Source: Candidatus Endomicrobiellum porotermitis (GTDB lineage: Bacteria; Elusimicrobiota; Endomicrobiia; Endomicrobiales; Endomicrobiaceae). From it: a DNA stretch of 64,000 nt. Location: the NCBI GenBank assembly GCA_031289055.1, contig JAITQE010000025.1:1-64000 (forward strand), in the 5' to 3' direction. The notes beneath the pieces were generated by a model that was not told the DNA's origin, ran no database searches, and worked only from the letters and a program-made list of their open reading frames with translations. Below are positions 37,423-45,938 of the stretch, one piece after another. Both the position numbers and the translations under genes were made by a program. Position 1 is the stretch's first letter, and every line of letters begins with the position of its first letter.

Positions 37423-38206
37423 AGCCGTGCGGACAAACGGTAGCTATTCCAGAAATAAAAAAGGCGGAAAAATTTTTAAGATTTTTTTCTGTCTCGCGCT
37501 TCTCGGAGGAATTGTTTACGGTTTATATTTTGGCGGAAACGAACTGCTCGACGTAGCTTATAAATCCGATAAAATGATTATAAAAGATATAGATATAGTC
37601 GGCGCTAAAAATGTTACAAAAGCCGAAATAAAGGAACTTCTTTCTTTTAAAATCGGCGATAACCTTTTAAAAGTCAAATTGTCTGAAGCGGAATCCGAAA
37701 TAAAAAAATTAAAGCCGGAACTAAAAAATATTATTATTAACAGGCGCTGGCAAAAGATTAAAATCAAACTTTATGAAAGAACGCCGGAGGCTTTTATAAT
37801 GCAAAAAGGCGAAATGAGCGGAATAGATTTTGATGATAAGCCATTTCCTCTTCGCGGTTTTATGAGCGAGATGAAAATCCCCAAGATTATTTATAAAAAT
37901 GACGAAGAAAGAAAGCGCCTTTTGGGTTTTATAAAAAGGTTTAGGTCTATTTGCGGAGGATTTTTAGATAATATTTTGGAAATGAAAATAAACAATATGG
38001 ATGATATTATTTTTATTGCGGCCAATAATGCGACGATTGTTTGGGGAGAAGAAATGCCCGAACATTTATCTCATAAATTTAAAAAATTTCAAAAAGTTTA
38101 CGAGAATGCGATATCTAAATATAAACAAATAGAGTATATAGATATGAATTTTTATTCTTCTGGCAGAATTATTGTAAAACCTGTCGCTGGAATGTTGTCA
38201 GAATAA
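37382..38206 (+). CDS. ftsQ: cell division protein FtsQ/DivIB
   Basis: The 274-aa type II membrane protein has a basic cytosolic tail (about 30 residues), one membrane segment at about residues 31-52 (IFKIFFCLALLGGIVYGLYFG), and an extracytoplasmic POTRA domain (IKDIDIVGAKNVTKAEIKELLSFKIGDNLLKV). The rest is a weakly conserved FtsQ beta domain. FtsQ links the FtsBL complex to the divisome. Position between ddl and ftsA confirms the call. The start lies 41 nt inside ddl; no better downstream start is evident. Confidence 0.9.
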   Translation: MTMTAKKRNRYVYKAVRTNGSYSRNKKGGKIFKIFFCLALLGGIVYGLYFGGNELLDVAYKSDKMIIKDIDIVGAKNVTKAEIKELLSFKIGDNLLKVKLSEAESEIKKLKPELKNIIINRRWQKIKIKLYERTPEAFIMQKGEMSGIDFDDKPFPLRGFMSEMKIPKIIYKNDEERKRLLGFIKRFRSICGGFLDNILEMKINNMDDIIFIAANNATIVWGEEMPEHLSHKFKKFQKVYENAISKYKQIEYIDMNFYSSGRIIVKPVAGMLSE

Positions 38207-38256
38207 ATTCAAACTTTAACGCATAAACATAGTTACTTGCGGGCAGAGGATTAAAA

Positions 38257-39498
38257 ATGTCTAAAAAAAATCTTATAGCGGGTCTTGATATTGGCAGCAA
38301 TCAGGTTTGTTGCGTCGCCGGCGCTTGCGATGAGGAAACAAGAATTTCAAAAATTCTTAGCGCGGTTTCAATACCGTGCGACGGGATTAAAGCTGGCGCT
38401 GTTATTAACATACAAGAAGCGGCTCTCGCAATAGGCAAAGCTTTTGAAGAAATTGAGAAAGTTGCCGGCGGTCAGATAGGAAAAGTTGTTGTTGCTTTGA
38501 GAGGCAATTTTATACATTCTAGAAATTCCAAAGGTGTGGCAAATATCAACTATTCTAATAGGGAAGTTACGGAAGAAATCGTTGAAAACTCTTTGGACAG
38601 CGCAAGAAAACAGATAAGAATGGATCCAGATCAAGAAATATTACAGATAGTTCCGCGGGAATATATACTGAACCAACAAAGAGGAATACAAAATCCTATA
38701 GGAATGGAGGGGACTTATATAGAAGTTGACGTGCATGCCTTTATAGCTTCAAGCAGCAATATAGGAAACATAAACAAGTCTATGGCGTCTGTAGGCGTAA
38801 ATTGCGATGATAGGGTTTATGGATATTTAGCTGCCAGCGATATTTTAGTTACCAGAGAAGAAAAAGAATTGAGTTGTCTTGTCGTTGATTTTGGCGGACT
38901 TACCACAGGGCTTGTTCATTATGTTGATGGAATAATAAGGCATACGGACGAAATTCTTGACGGTTCCGACTATATCACAAGAGATATAGGCCATAGATTA
39001 AGAGCTTCTTACTCTGTTTCAAAAGAAATTAAAGAAAAGTACGGAGCGGCGTTTATTTATAGCGATTTTAGTAATGAAGAATTTGAATATAGAGCCGCAG
39101 ATGGCAGAAATATAAAAAAGTGTAATAGGCACGAACTTGTAAATGCTATAATAACGCCCAGAGTAGACAGAATTTTGTACGAAATAAAAGAGTTAATGGA
39201 AAAAAATAATTACGGAGACGAATTCCTTTCCGGAGGAATAATTCTTACCGGCGGCGGCTGCAGTCTTCCCGGTCTTGCTGAGGCTTTTGAAAAAGCGTTT
39301 AATTGCTCAGTCAGGACTGGAAATCCAAATCTGGATAGGGTTGTAGGCCGCGACGAAATATTATTAAATCCATCTTATACTACAGCGATAGGAGCCGTAG
39401 CTTCAAACCTTTCAAATTCAAGATTTTATTTGGAAAAAAAGTCTTCAAAGATTGGAGTAGTGTCTAAAATATCAAAATGGTTTGAGGAAGTTTTCTAA
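38257..39498 (+). CDS. ftsA: cell division protein FtsA
   Basis: This actin-like ATPase tethers FtsZ to the membrane. The 413-aa product has the phosphate-1 motif AGLDIGSNQVCCVAG, the SHS2-domain region (KVVVALRGNFIHSRNSKGVANI), VVDFGGLTTGLVHY, ILTGGGCSLPGL, and a C-terminal amphipathic membrane-targeting helix (ISKWFEEVF). ftsZ begins directly after the stop. Confidence 0.95.
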   Translation: MSKKNLIAGLDIGSNQVCCVAGACDEETRISKILSAVSIPCDGIKAGAVINIQEAALAIGKAFEEIEKVAGGQIGKVVVALRGNFIHSRNSKGVANINYSNREVTEEIVENSLDSARKQIRMDPDQEILQIVPREYILNQQRGIQNPIGMEGTYIEVDVHAFIASSSNIGNINKSMASVGVNCDDRVYGYLAASDILVTREEKELSCLVVDFGGLTTGLVHYVDGIIRHTDEILDGSDYITRDIGHRLRASYSVSKEIKEKYGAAFIYSDFSNEEFEYRAADGRNIKKCNRHELVNAIITPRVDRILYEIKELMEKNNYGDEFLSGGIILTGGGCSLPGLAEAFEKAFNCSVRTGNPNLDRVVGRDEILLNPSYTTAIGAVASNLSNSRFYLEKKSSKIGVVSKISKWFEEVF

Positions 39499-40602
39499 AT
39501 GAGTATAAAACTAGTGCTACCTTCAAAGGAAATGAATACTGGGCAACTTGCCGCAATAAAGATAATTGGGGTTGGCGGCGGCGGTTGTAACGCCGTTAAT
39601 AGAATGATTGCCGCTAATGTTGGCAATGTGGAATTTGTCGCTATAAATACTGATGCGCAGGCATTGCTCAAATCGTCTGCTTCGGATATTTTGCAGATAG
39701 GCGAAAAAATAACAAAAGGTCTTGGCGTAGGAGGAAATCCCGAAGTTGGCAAGCGGGCAGCTGAAGAAAGTATTGAAGAAATAAGGGGAAGACTCGTCGG
39801 CGCAGATATGGTTTTTGTAACTGCAGGCATGGGAGGCGGCACAGGAACAGGAGCTGCTCCGATAATTGCAAAACTTGCAAAAGAAGAAGGCATATTGACT
39901 GTTGGAGTTGTTACAAAACCTTTTGAACATGAAGGCAAAATAAGAATGCAGCAAGCTGAAGATGGAATAAAAAATCTTAAAGAGCATGTGGACGCTTTAA
40001 TAGTGATTCCAAACGAAAGAGTTTTTAATGTTATAAATGAGAGGGTGGCTCTTGACGCTTTTTATCATATTATAGATGACGTCTTAAGACAGAGCATTCA
40101 GGCTATAACGGACGTTATAACGGTTACTGGCGAGATCAACAGAGATTTTGCGGATGTAAAAAATATCTTGTTAAATTCAGGAACCGCCTTGATAGGCATC
40201 GGCGAAAGTTCCGGTTCCGACTCTAAAGAAGCCGTTAAAAAAGCTGTGACAAGCCCTCTTTTAGACAATTATGATATTTCAAAAGCAAGTAAGGCGTTGG
40301 TGAATATAACGACAAATTCCAATATTACCGCAATAAAGCTTCAAGAGATATTTAAAGATATAAAAAGTTATGGCATTAACGGTCATGTTTTTTTTGGACA
40401 CACTATAGACAACAGACTTGACGACAAAATTAAAATTACAATTATTGCTACGGGATTTCAACTTGGAGATTTTAAAGAAGAGCCAAAAGAGAAAAAAGAG
40501 ATACAGCCTGACTTCTTTTCGCAGCAGGTTTCAACTAAGTCCGACACTATAGAGTCGTCGAAGCCTGCGTATACCTATTGGAAGCCAAAATTCCTGAAAT
40601 AA
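39499..40602 (+). CDS. ftsZ: cell division protein FtsZ
   Basis: The 367-aa tubulin-like GTPase builds the Z ring. The nucleotide-binding motifs are IGVGGGGCNAVNRM and the tubulin signature GMGGGTGTGAAPIIA. The T7 synergy region is present (RQSIQAITDVITVTGEINRDFADV). The linker after the GTPase core is short, and the last residues (WKPKFLK) resemble the conserved C-terminal peptide that binds FtsA. It ends the cluster; a pgeF/yfiH remnant follows, as yfiH often follows ftsZ in other genomes. Confidence 0.97.
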   Translation: MSIKLVLPSKEMNTGQLAAIKIIGVGGGGCNAVNRMIAANVGNVEFVAINTDAQALLKSSASDILQIGEKITKGLGVGGNPEVGKRAAEESIEEIRGRLVGADMVFVTAGMGGGTGTGAAPIIAKLAKEEGILTVGVVTKPFEHEGKIRMQQAEDGIKNLKEHVDALIVIPNERVFNVINERVALDAFYHIIDDVLRQSIQAITDVITVTGEINRDFADVKNILLNSGTALIGIGESSGSDSKEAVKKAVTSPLLDNYDISKASKALVNITTNSNITAIKLQEIFKDIKSYGINGHVFFGHTIDNRLDDKIKITIIATGFQLGDFKEEPKEKKEIQPDFFSQQVSTKSDTIESSKPAYTYWKPKFLK

Positions 40603-40612
40603 TCTATATAAT

Positions 40613-40932
40613 ATGCGAAGTATCGGAAAAAGATTTGCGGTATTGGAAGAAAAATATCAAACCATAACAATGAATTTTATATTCTCTGAAAATTTTCCTT
40701 ACAAACATTTTACAACCACGGCGACGTTAAAGCTGCGGTGCATGTTGGTTGGAAAGGACTTTGTTTGGGCATAGTTGAAAATGCGGTAGGAATATTAATA
40801 AACGACTTTTGCGCAGATCCTAAAAGCATAAAAGTTTATATAGGTCCTCATATTCGTTCTTGTTGTTACGAAACCGGAGTTGAAATGGAAGAGAAGTTTA
40901 ACGTTAAGCTTGTAAGCTTAGAGAATACGTAA
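40613..40932 (+). pseudogene. pgeF/yfiH (laccase-domain, peptidoglycan editing) remnant
   Basis: ATG at 40613 opens MRSIGKRFAVLEEKYQTITMNFIFSENFPYKHFTT, an N-terminus plausible for the family. The sequence then jumps, one frame away, to HGDVKAAVHVGWKGLCLGIVENAVG and on to DPKSIKVYIGPHIRSCCYETGVEM, the second half of the DUF152/PgeF fold. It stops at 40932 in SLENT. The central part with the first metal-binding histidines and the C-terminus are gone. Intact PgeF clears aberrant peptidoglycan precursors. Confidence 0.8.
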
Positions 40933-40973
40933 AAAGTCAGGATATATTTTGCAATTTGCAAAAAGTTTTCATT

Positions 40974-40991
40974 TATAAGTATACTTATAAT
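40974..40991 (+). promoter_or_regulatory. 16-bp palindrome overlapping a TATAAT -10 box
   Basis: TATAAGTATACTTATA at 40974-40989 is a perfect palindrome, and its right arm is shared with TATAAT at 40986-40991. This lies about 57 bp upstream of the DUF1810 gene start. A dimeric repressor bound there would block the promoter. No good -35 is seen 17 bp upstream. The palindrome could also be chance in AT-rich DNA. Confidence 0.4.
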
Positions 40992-41047
40992 ATACTAAGA
41001 TTGGAAAGAAATGAGATAGAGAAAAAGAAAAAGTAAAGGATATTAAA

Positions 41048-41752
41048 ATGTTAAAGAAAGTAGCGAGTATGTTGTTAGCGTTAGCGTTGTTGGTTTCGCC
41101 TATGAAATTAGTTTTTGCGGAGAATGGCGCGTGGGATAGATTTAAAGGAAAAGCGGTTGCGGCGGGACAGTGGGTGGCGGACCGCAAATGGCAGATCCTT
41201 ATTGGAATTGCGTGCGTTGGCGGCTTCGGCATATTGTGCGCGTCCGCGTGCGGTAAAGAAGGCGGTTTTTACGGCGTAGCGCGCGCTCCTATAGCGGAAC
41301 TGAATTCGCCGCGTAAGGAAGAAGCCGCGTCCGATTTAGAAAGATTCCGTAAAAAGCAAACGCCGGAATTATTGAAAAAAGTTGAAAACGAATTGAGACA
41401 AGGTAGTAAAAGAAGTCATTGGATTTGGTATATTTTTCCTCAGGCGGCGGGGTTGGGTATGAGTTCCGAAAGTCGTTACTACGGCGTTAAATCTTTAGAC
41501 GAAGCAAAAGCGTATTTAGCCGATCCAGTCTTAGGCGATAAATTAATTTATAACGCGCGTCTTGTTCTTAGACATAAAGGTTCAAAAACTCTGGAGGAAA
41601 TATTCGGTTATCCTGACTTTTTAAAATTCATATCTTCAATGACTTTATTCTCTGCGGCAAAACCGTCGGCGACAGTTTTTGTTGAAGTTTTGAACGCTTT
41701 TAACGACGGCAATTACGATGCCGAAACGTTAATAATGCTAGGTCTTAATTAA
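41048..41752 (+). CDS. exported or membrane-anchored DUF1810-domain protein
   Basis: The 234-aa protein has two parts. Residues 1-24 are a signal peptide (KKVASMLLALALLVSP, then VFAEN), and 48-68 form a second hydrophobic segment (WQILIGIACVGGFGILCASAC). Residues about 95-234 match the DUF1810 domain: DLERFRKKQ, the family signature SHWIWYIFPQAAGLG (123-137), YYGVKSLDEAKAYLADPVLG and SSMTLFSAAKP. DUF1810 proteins are normally about 140-aa cytosolic proteins of unknown function, so the added export and membrane region is unusual. It stands alone between the pgeF remnant and pheA with its own promoter. Codon use looks slightly more GC-rich than neighbours. Confidence 0.85.
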   Translation: MLKKVASMLLALALLVSPMKLVFAENGAWDRFKGKAVAAGQWVADRKWQILIGIACVGGFGILCASACGKEGGFYGVARAPIAELNSPRKEEAASDLERFRKKQTPELLKKVENELRQGSKRSHWIWYIFPQAAGLGMSSESRYYGVKSLDEAKAYLADPVLGDKLIYNARLVLRHKGSKTLEEIFGYPDFLKFISSMTLFSAAKPSATVFVEVLNAFNDGNYDAETLIMLGLN

Positions 41753-41804
41753 ATTGTAGTATTTCGCATTTCTTTATTTAACCTTAAAGTCATTCTTTAT
41801 GTTG

Positions 41805-41834
41805 TTGCTATTAAATCTATTAGTTTAGTATAAT
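41805..41834 (+). promoter_or_regulatory. candidate promoter of the pheA operon
   Basis: TTGCTA at 41805-41810 and TATAAT at 41829-41834 are 18 bp apart, 46 bp upstream of the pheA start. The -10 is perfect and the -35 has four of six matches. I see no Trp/Phe/Tyr-rich leader peptide or attenuator in the 127-bp gap. Confidence 0.45.
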
Positions 41835-41879
41835 ATTCGCATATCGTTAAAATTATATGTTTTATTCGGAGGGATTAGT

Positions 41880-42956
41880 GTGTCTTCAAAGTTGCTGGAA
41901 ATCAGAAAATCTATAGACAAAGTTGATAAAGAAATAGCAAAACTTTTGGATAAAAGAGGGAAGTTCGCTTTAAATATTGCTAAAGCGAAAAATAATGGGG
42001 ATTTTAGCACGGGGAGCGTAGTAGTTTACGTGCCTTCACGCGAAAAGGAAGTTTTAAAGAACATTACTTCTTCTAAAGGCATTTTGGGAGAGGAAGCTCT
42101 CAAAAATATATATACGGAAATAATAAGCGCTTGCAGAAATCTTGAAACTCCGACAAAAGCGTCGTTTTTAGGTCCTTGGGCGACATTTTCGCATCAAGCG
42201 GCGATTAAAAACTTTGGCTCTTGCGGATATTTTATCCCCGCGTCTACTCCTCTTGAGGTTCTTTTAGAAGTTGAAAGCGGGAGAGCGGATTTCGGCGTAG
42301 TTCCAGTGGAAAACTCAAACGAAGGCTCTGTAAACGCAACGTTAGACATGCTTGTTGAAACTAAGCTTAAAATATGCGCTGAGATAAGCTTAAAAATAGA
42401 GCAGTGTTTTCTTGTGAAAGATCTCAAAGCGGAAGTTTTAAGAATTTACTCGCATACGCATGGGTTAGCGCAGTGCAGAAGCTGGGTAACAAGACATTAC
42501 CCTGACGCCGAGTTGATACCTGTTTCTTCAACGGCAGAAGCCGCAAAGAAAGTATCTAAAGAGGATTTTTCTGCGGCTATAGCTTCTGAAGCGGCGGCTA
42601 AAATTTATGATTTGTATATTTTACAAAAAGGAATACAGGATAGCAGAGAAAATTTTACAAGATTTTTTGTTATAGGCAGGATTTCAACTGAGCCTAGCGG
42701 CAAGGACAAAACGAGTTTGGCGTTTATAATTAAAGATAAAGTTGGAGCTTTGTGCGAGGCTCTTGAAATATTTGATAGAAACAATGTGAATTTGACAAAG
42801 ATTGAGTCGCGCCCTACAAAGAAAAAAGCGTGGGAATATATGTTTTTTGTTGATTTTAAAGGACATATTAAAGACCAAAACATAGTTAAGGCGACAAAAA
42901 GTTTGGAAAGCAAGAGCATTTTTGTAAAGAGTTTGGGGAGCTACCCGAGAGCGTAA
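41880..42956 (+). CDS. pheA: bifunctional chorismate mutase / prephenate dehydratase
   Basis: The fused enzyme converts chorismate to prephenate and then phenylpyruvate. The start is GTG at 41880 with CGGAGGG upstream. Of 358 aa, residues 1-85 are an AroQ chorismate mutase (LLEIRKSIDKVDKEIAKLLDKR). The dehydratase follows (FLGPWATFSHQAA, VPVENSNEGSVNATLDML, the catalytic TRF in ENFTRFFVIG). A C-terminal ACT domain (LAFIIKDKVGALCEAL, IESRPTKKKAWEY) binds phenylalanine for feedback control. It heads pheA-hisC-aroF-tyrA. Confidence 0.96.
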   Translation: MSSKLLEIRKSIDKVDKEIAKLLDKRGKFALNIAKAKNNGDFSTGSVVVYVPSREKEVLKNITSSKGILGEEALKNIYTEIISACRNLETPTKASFLGPWATFSHQAAIKNFGSCGYFIPASTPLEVLLEVESGRADFGVVPVENSNEGSVNATLDMLVETKLKICAEISLKIEQCFLVKDLKAEVLRIYSHTHGLAQCRSWVTRHYPDAELIPVSSTAEAAKKVSKEDFSAAIASEAAAKIYDLYILQKGIQDSRENFTRFFVIGRISTEPSGKDKTSLAFIIKDKVGALCEALEIFDRNNVNLTKIESRPTKKKAWEYMFFVDFKGHIKDQNIVKATKSLESKSIFVKSLGSYPRA

Positions 42957-42957
42957 T

Positions 42958-44079
42958 ATGAATATGCAAAACATTATCAGAAAAGCTTGCGACGGGTTCA
43001 AACCTTATGTTGCAGGCAAATCTATAGGCGAGATAAAAAGAGAATATAATCTTAAAGAAGTTGTAAAACTCGCGTCAAATGAGAATCCTTTAGGAGCTTC
43101 AAAAAAAGTTCTTAAGACGTTAAGAGATAATTTTGACAAGGTATTTTTTTATCCCGATTCAAATTCTTTTGATTTAAAAAAATCTCTGTCAAAGCGATAC
43201 CGGTTGCCAACCGGGAATATTTTTACTGCGGCTGGCGGAGATGAGATAATAGAGCTTATAGCAAAGTTGTTTTTTAATCCTGAAGATGAGATTGTAATTT
43301 CAAAATATTCGTTTATAAGATACGCGATGGCTGTGCAGCTTATGGGATCTAAACCGGTAGTAGTTCCGATGAACGAGGAGTTTAAATATGATTTGCAAGC
43401 TTTGGCAAAAGCCTGTAACAAGAACACAAAAGCGATCTTTGTAACAAATCCTAATAATCCTACGGGAACGTATAATGCAAAGAAAGAATTTTCCGCGTTC
43501 CTAAAAGACTTGCCTTTAAACAAGTTTGGCGTTAAGCCTATAGTAATTCTTGACGAAGCCTATTTTGAATACGCGTCTTTAGAAAAGGATTATCCCGACG
43601 GACTTGATTATTTAAAAGACAACCTAAATTTAATAGTTTTTAGAACATTTTCAAAGATTCATGGACTTGCGGGTTTAAGAGTGGCATATGGTTTTGCTAG
43701 CGAGAAGATAGTAGAGTATATTGAAAGAATAAGGCCTCCTTTTAATGTCAATCTTTTGGCGCAAGCAGCGGCTTCCGCGGCAATTACAGATAAAGCGCAA
43801 GTGGCGCGAAGCCAAAAGCTTGTAGCTAAAGAAAAACTGTATTTGTATAAAGAATTTGAAAAACTTGGCGTAAAATACGTTAAATCAGCGGCAAATTTTA
43901 TTCTTTTTAAGTCTTTTCCTCTCGCTGGAAAAAATGCGTTTGCCAAACTTTTAAAAGAAGGCGTGATAGTAAGAGCTGTGGACGAATATGAACTCCCAGA
44001 TTGGGTAAGAGTCACAGTCGGTCTTCACAAAGAAAACAAATTGTTTATAGCGAAGTTGAAAAAAATTTGGAAGTCCTAA
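42958..44079 (+). CDS. hisC: histidinol-phosphate/aromatic aminotransferase
   Basis: The 373-aa fold I PLP aminotransferase of the HisC family has [37 protein letters not shown] and the PLP lysine in [18 protein letters not shown]. No his genes are nearby. The position between pheA and aroF/tyrA suggests that its main job here is the final transamination to phenylalanine and tyrosine, perhaps with a histidine role too. It starts 1 nt after the pheA stop. Confidence 0.92.
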   Translation: MNMQNIIRKACDGFKPYVAGKSIGEIKREYNLKEVVKLASNENPLGASKKVLKTLRDNFDKVFFYPDSNSFDLKKSLSKRYRLPTGNIFTAAGGDEIIELIAKLFFNPEDEIVISKYSFIRYAMAVQLMGSKPVVVPMNEEFKYDLQALAKACNKNTKAIFVTNPNNPTGTYNAKKEFSAFLKDLPLNKFGVKPIVILDEAYFEYASLEKDYPDGLDYLKDNLNLIVFRTFSKIHGLAGLRVAYGFASEKIVEYIERIRPPFNVNLLAQAAASAAITDKAQVARSQKLVAKEKLYLYKEFEKLGVKYVKSAANFILFKSFPLAGKNAFAKLLKEGVIVRAVDEYELPDWVRVTVGLHKENKLFIAKLKKIWKS

Positions 44080-44089
44080 AGGAATTTTT

Positions 44090-45112
44090 ATGATAATAAC
44101 GATGAAACAAAGCGCAAGGCCGAAAGACGTTGCAATTGTTACGGAAAAAATTAAAGGGTTGGGGTACAAGCCTTATATGTCAAAAGGCAAAGACTTTACG
44201 ATTATAGGAATGATAGGCGACTATGCCGAAAAATATAAAGATGTTTTTGAGTCTATGGAAATTGTTGAACACGTAAGAGAGATACAGAAGCCGTATAAGC
44301 TTGCTTCAAGAGAATTCAAGAAAGAAAACACGATAGTTAAGGTAAGCAGAAACGTTGAAATCGGCGGAAAAAAAATACACGTTATAGCCGGACCTTGCGC
44401 TATTGAAAGCAAGGAGTTAATGCTTGATACTGCAAAAATAGTTAAAGATGCGGGAGCGACGATAATCAGAGGCGGAGCGTATAAGCCAAGAAGTTCTCCT
44501 TACGCTTTCCAAGGGCTTGGAGAGAAAGGACTAACATATTTAAATGAGTCGGGCTCAAAGTTACATATGCCGACTATTAGCGAAGCTATGACAGTTGAAC
44601 AGGTTGACATTGTTTCAAAATATTGCGATATTGTGCAGATTGGCGCTAGAAATATACAAAATTACGATTTGTTAAAAGCTGCCGGAAAACAAAAAACCCC
44701 CGTTCTTCTAAAGAGGGGTATGGCTACAACGATAAAAGAGCTTCTACTTTCTGCGGAATATATTCTTTCGCAGGGCAATTATAACGTAATTCTTTGTGAA
44801 AGAGGAATAAGAACGTTTGAAACCGCCACAAGATTTACAATGGATTTAAATGCGATTCCCGTTATAAAGAAGCTATCGCATTTGCCTGTAGTTTTAGATC
44901 CTTCGCACGGCATCGGTATTAGGGAACATGTTGGCACTATGGCAAAAGCCTGCGTTGCCGTAGGGGCTGACGGATTAATAATAGAAGTTCACACTCAGCC
45001 GGAACTTGCTCTTTCCGATGGACCTCAAAGTTTGCTGCCCGATCAGTTTAAATCTTTGATGAAAGAGCTTGACTTGGTGGCGAGAGCGGTCGGCAGGGAT
45101 ATTTTGGACTAA
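44090..45112 (+). CDS. aroF: 3-deoxy-7-phosphoheptulonate synthase
   Basis: This enzyme condenses PEP and erythrose 4-phosphate, the entry step of the shikimate pathway. The 340-aa type I-beta (KDO8P-synthase-like) form has an N-terminal ferredoxin-like regulatory domain (residues 1-75, [24 protein letters not shown]). The catalytic barrel has [45 protein letters not shown] and [12 protein letters not shown]. The symbol is used as in Gram-positive aroF/aroA(G)-type naming. It overlaps tyrA by one base (TAATG). Confidence 0.94.
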   Translation: MIITMKQSARPKDVAIVTEKIKGLGYKPYMSKGKDFTIIGMIGDYAEKYKDVFESMEIVEHVREIQKPYKLASREFKKENTIVKVSRNVEIGGKKIHVIAGPCAIESKELMLDTAKIVKDAGATIIRGGAYKPRSSPYAFQGLGEKGLTYLNESGSKLHMPTISEAMTVEQVDIVSKYCDIVQIGARNIQNYDLLKAAGKQKTPVLLKRGMATTIKELLLSAEYILSQGNYNVILCERGIRTFETATRFTMDLNAIPVIKKLSHLPVVLDPSHGIGIREHVGTMAKACVAVGADGLIIEVHTQPELALSDGPQSLLPDQFKSLMKELDLVARAVGRDILD

Positions 45113-45933
45113 TGCTAAATGTAAGCGTAGTCGGTTTGGGGCAAATCGGCGGTTCTTTAGGGCTTGCTTTAAAAAGCAAAACTTTAAAGAATCGCTATTA
45201 TATAACGGGCATCGCAAGAAAAAAAGAAACTTTAAAATACGCTCTAAAGATTGGCGCTGTGGACGAAGGATCTTTATCTTTAGAGTCGGCAAAAAATTCA
45301 GATATTGTAGTTATATGCACGCCTGTTGATACGATTGCTTCCATATGCAAAGAGCTTATTAAAGTTGTAAAAAAGAACGCTATAATTACCGATGCTGGAA
45401 GCGTAAAGCATTCAATAGAGCGTGAAATAAAAGATATCAAAGACAAAATTTCTTTTGTGGGTTCTCATCCAATGGCGGGAAGAGAGCAAAGCGGACTGGC
45501 GTCCGCGTCGGCTGATATATTTAAAACCGCAAAAGTTGTTATAACGTCGCAAAATAGCAAATCTGAAAGTGTTGCAGCCAAGATGTGGAAAGACGCAGGC
45601 GCAGTCATTGTGAAAATGTCTGCAAAAAAGCATGACGAGCTGGTTGCTTTTACAAGCCACCTGCCTCACGTTATAGCTTTTGCATTAAACAAAACTTATA
45701 AAAACATAAAGAAGAAAAATCCGCAAATTGACGAGCTTACCGCCGGGTCTTTTAAGAGCATAACAAGAGTCTCTGTTTCAAGCGCGGATATGTGGGCGCC
45801 TATTTTTGCTTCAAACGGCAAAAATATCAATAAATATTTGGATGAATTTATAAAAGAACTTAACGTCTTTAAGCGGAATCTAAGCGATAAGAAAAAAATT
45901 AGACAAGAGATTCTTAAGACTCAAAAAGACTAG
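45112..45933 (+). CDS. tyrA: prephenate dehydrogenase
   Basis: The 273-aa NAD-dependent enzyme makes 4-hydroxyphenylpyruvate from prephenate (arogenate specificity cannot be excluded). The dinucleotide loop is VVGLGQIGGSLGLAL, and VGSHPMAGREQSG carries the substrate-binding residues. FTSHLPHVIAFAL follows at about residue 180. It is not fused to a chorismate mutase; that activity is in PheA. The restriction-modification cassette begins 5 nt after its stop. Confidence 0.95.
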   Translation: MLNVSVVGLGQIGGSLGLALKSKTLKNRYYITGIARKKETLKYALKIGAVDEGSLSLESAKNSDIVVICTPVDTIASICKELIKVVKKNAIITDAGSVKHSIEREIKDIKDKISFVGSHPMAGREQSGLASASADIFKTAKVVITSQNSKSESVAAKMWKDAGAVIVKMSAKKHDELVAFTSHLPHVIAFALNKTYKNIKKKNPQIDELTAGSFKSITRVSVSSADMWAPIFASNGKNINKYLDEFIKELNVFKRNLSDKKKIRQEILKTQKD

Positions 45934-45938
45934 AAAAT

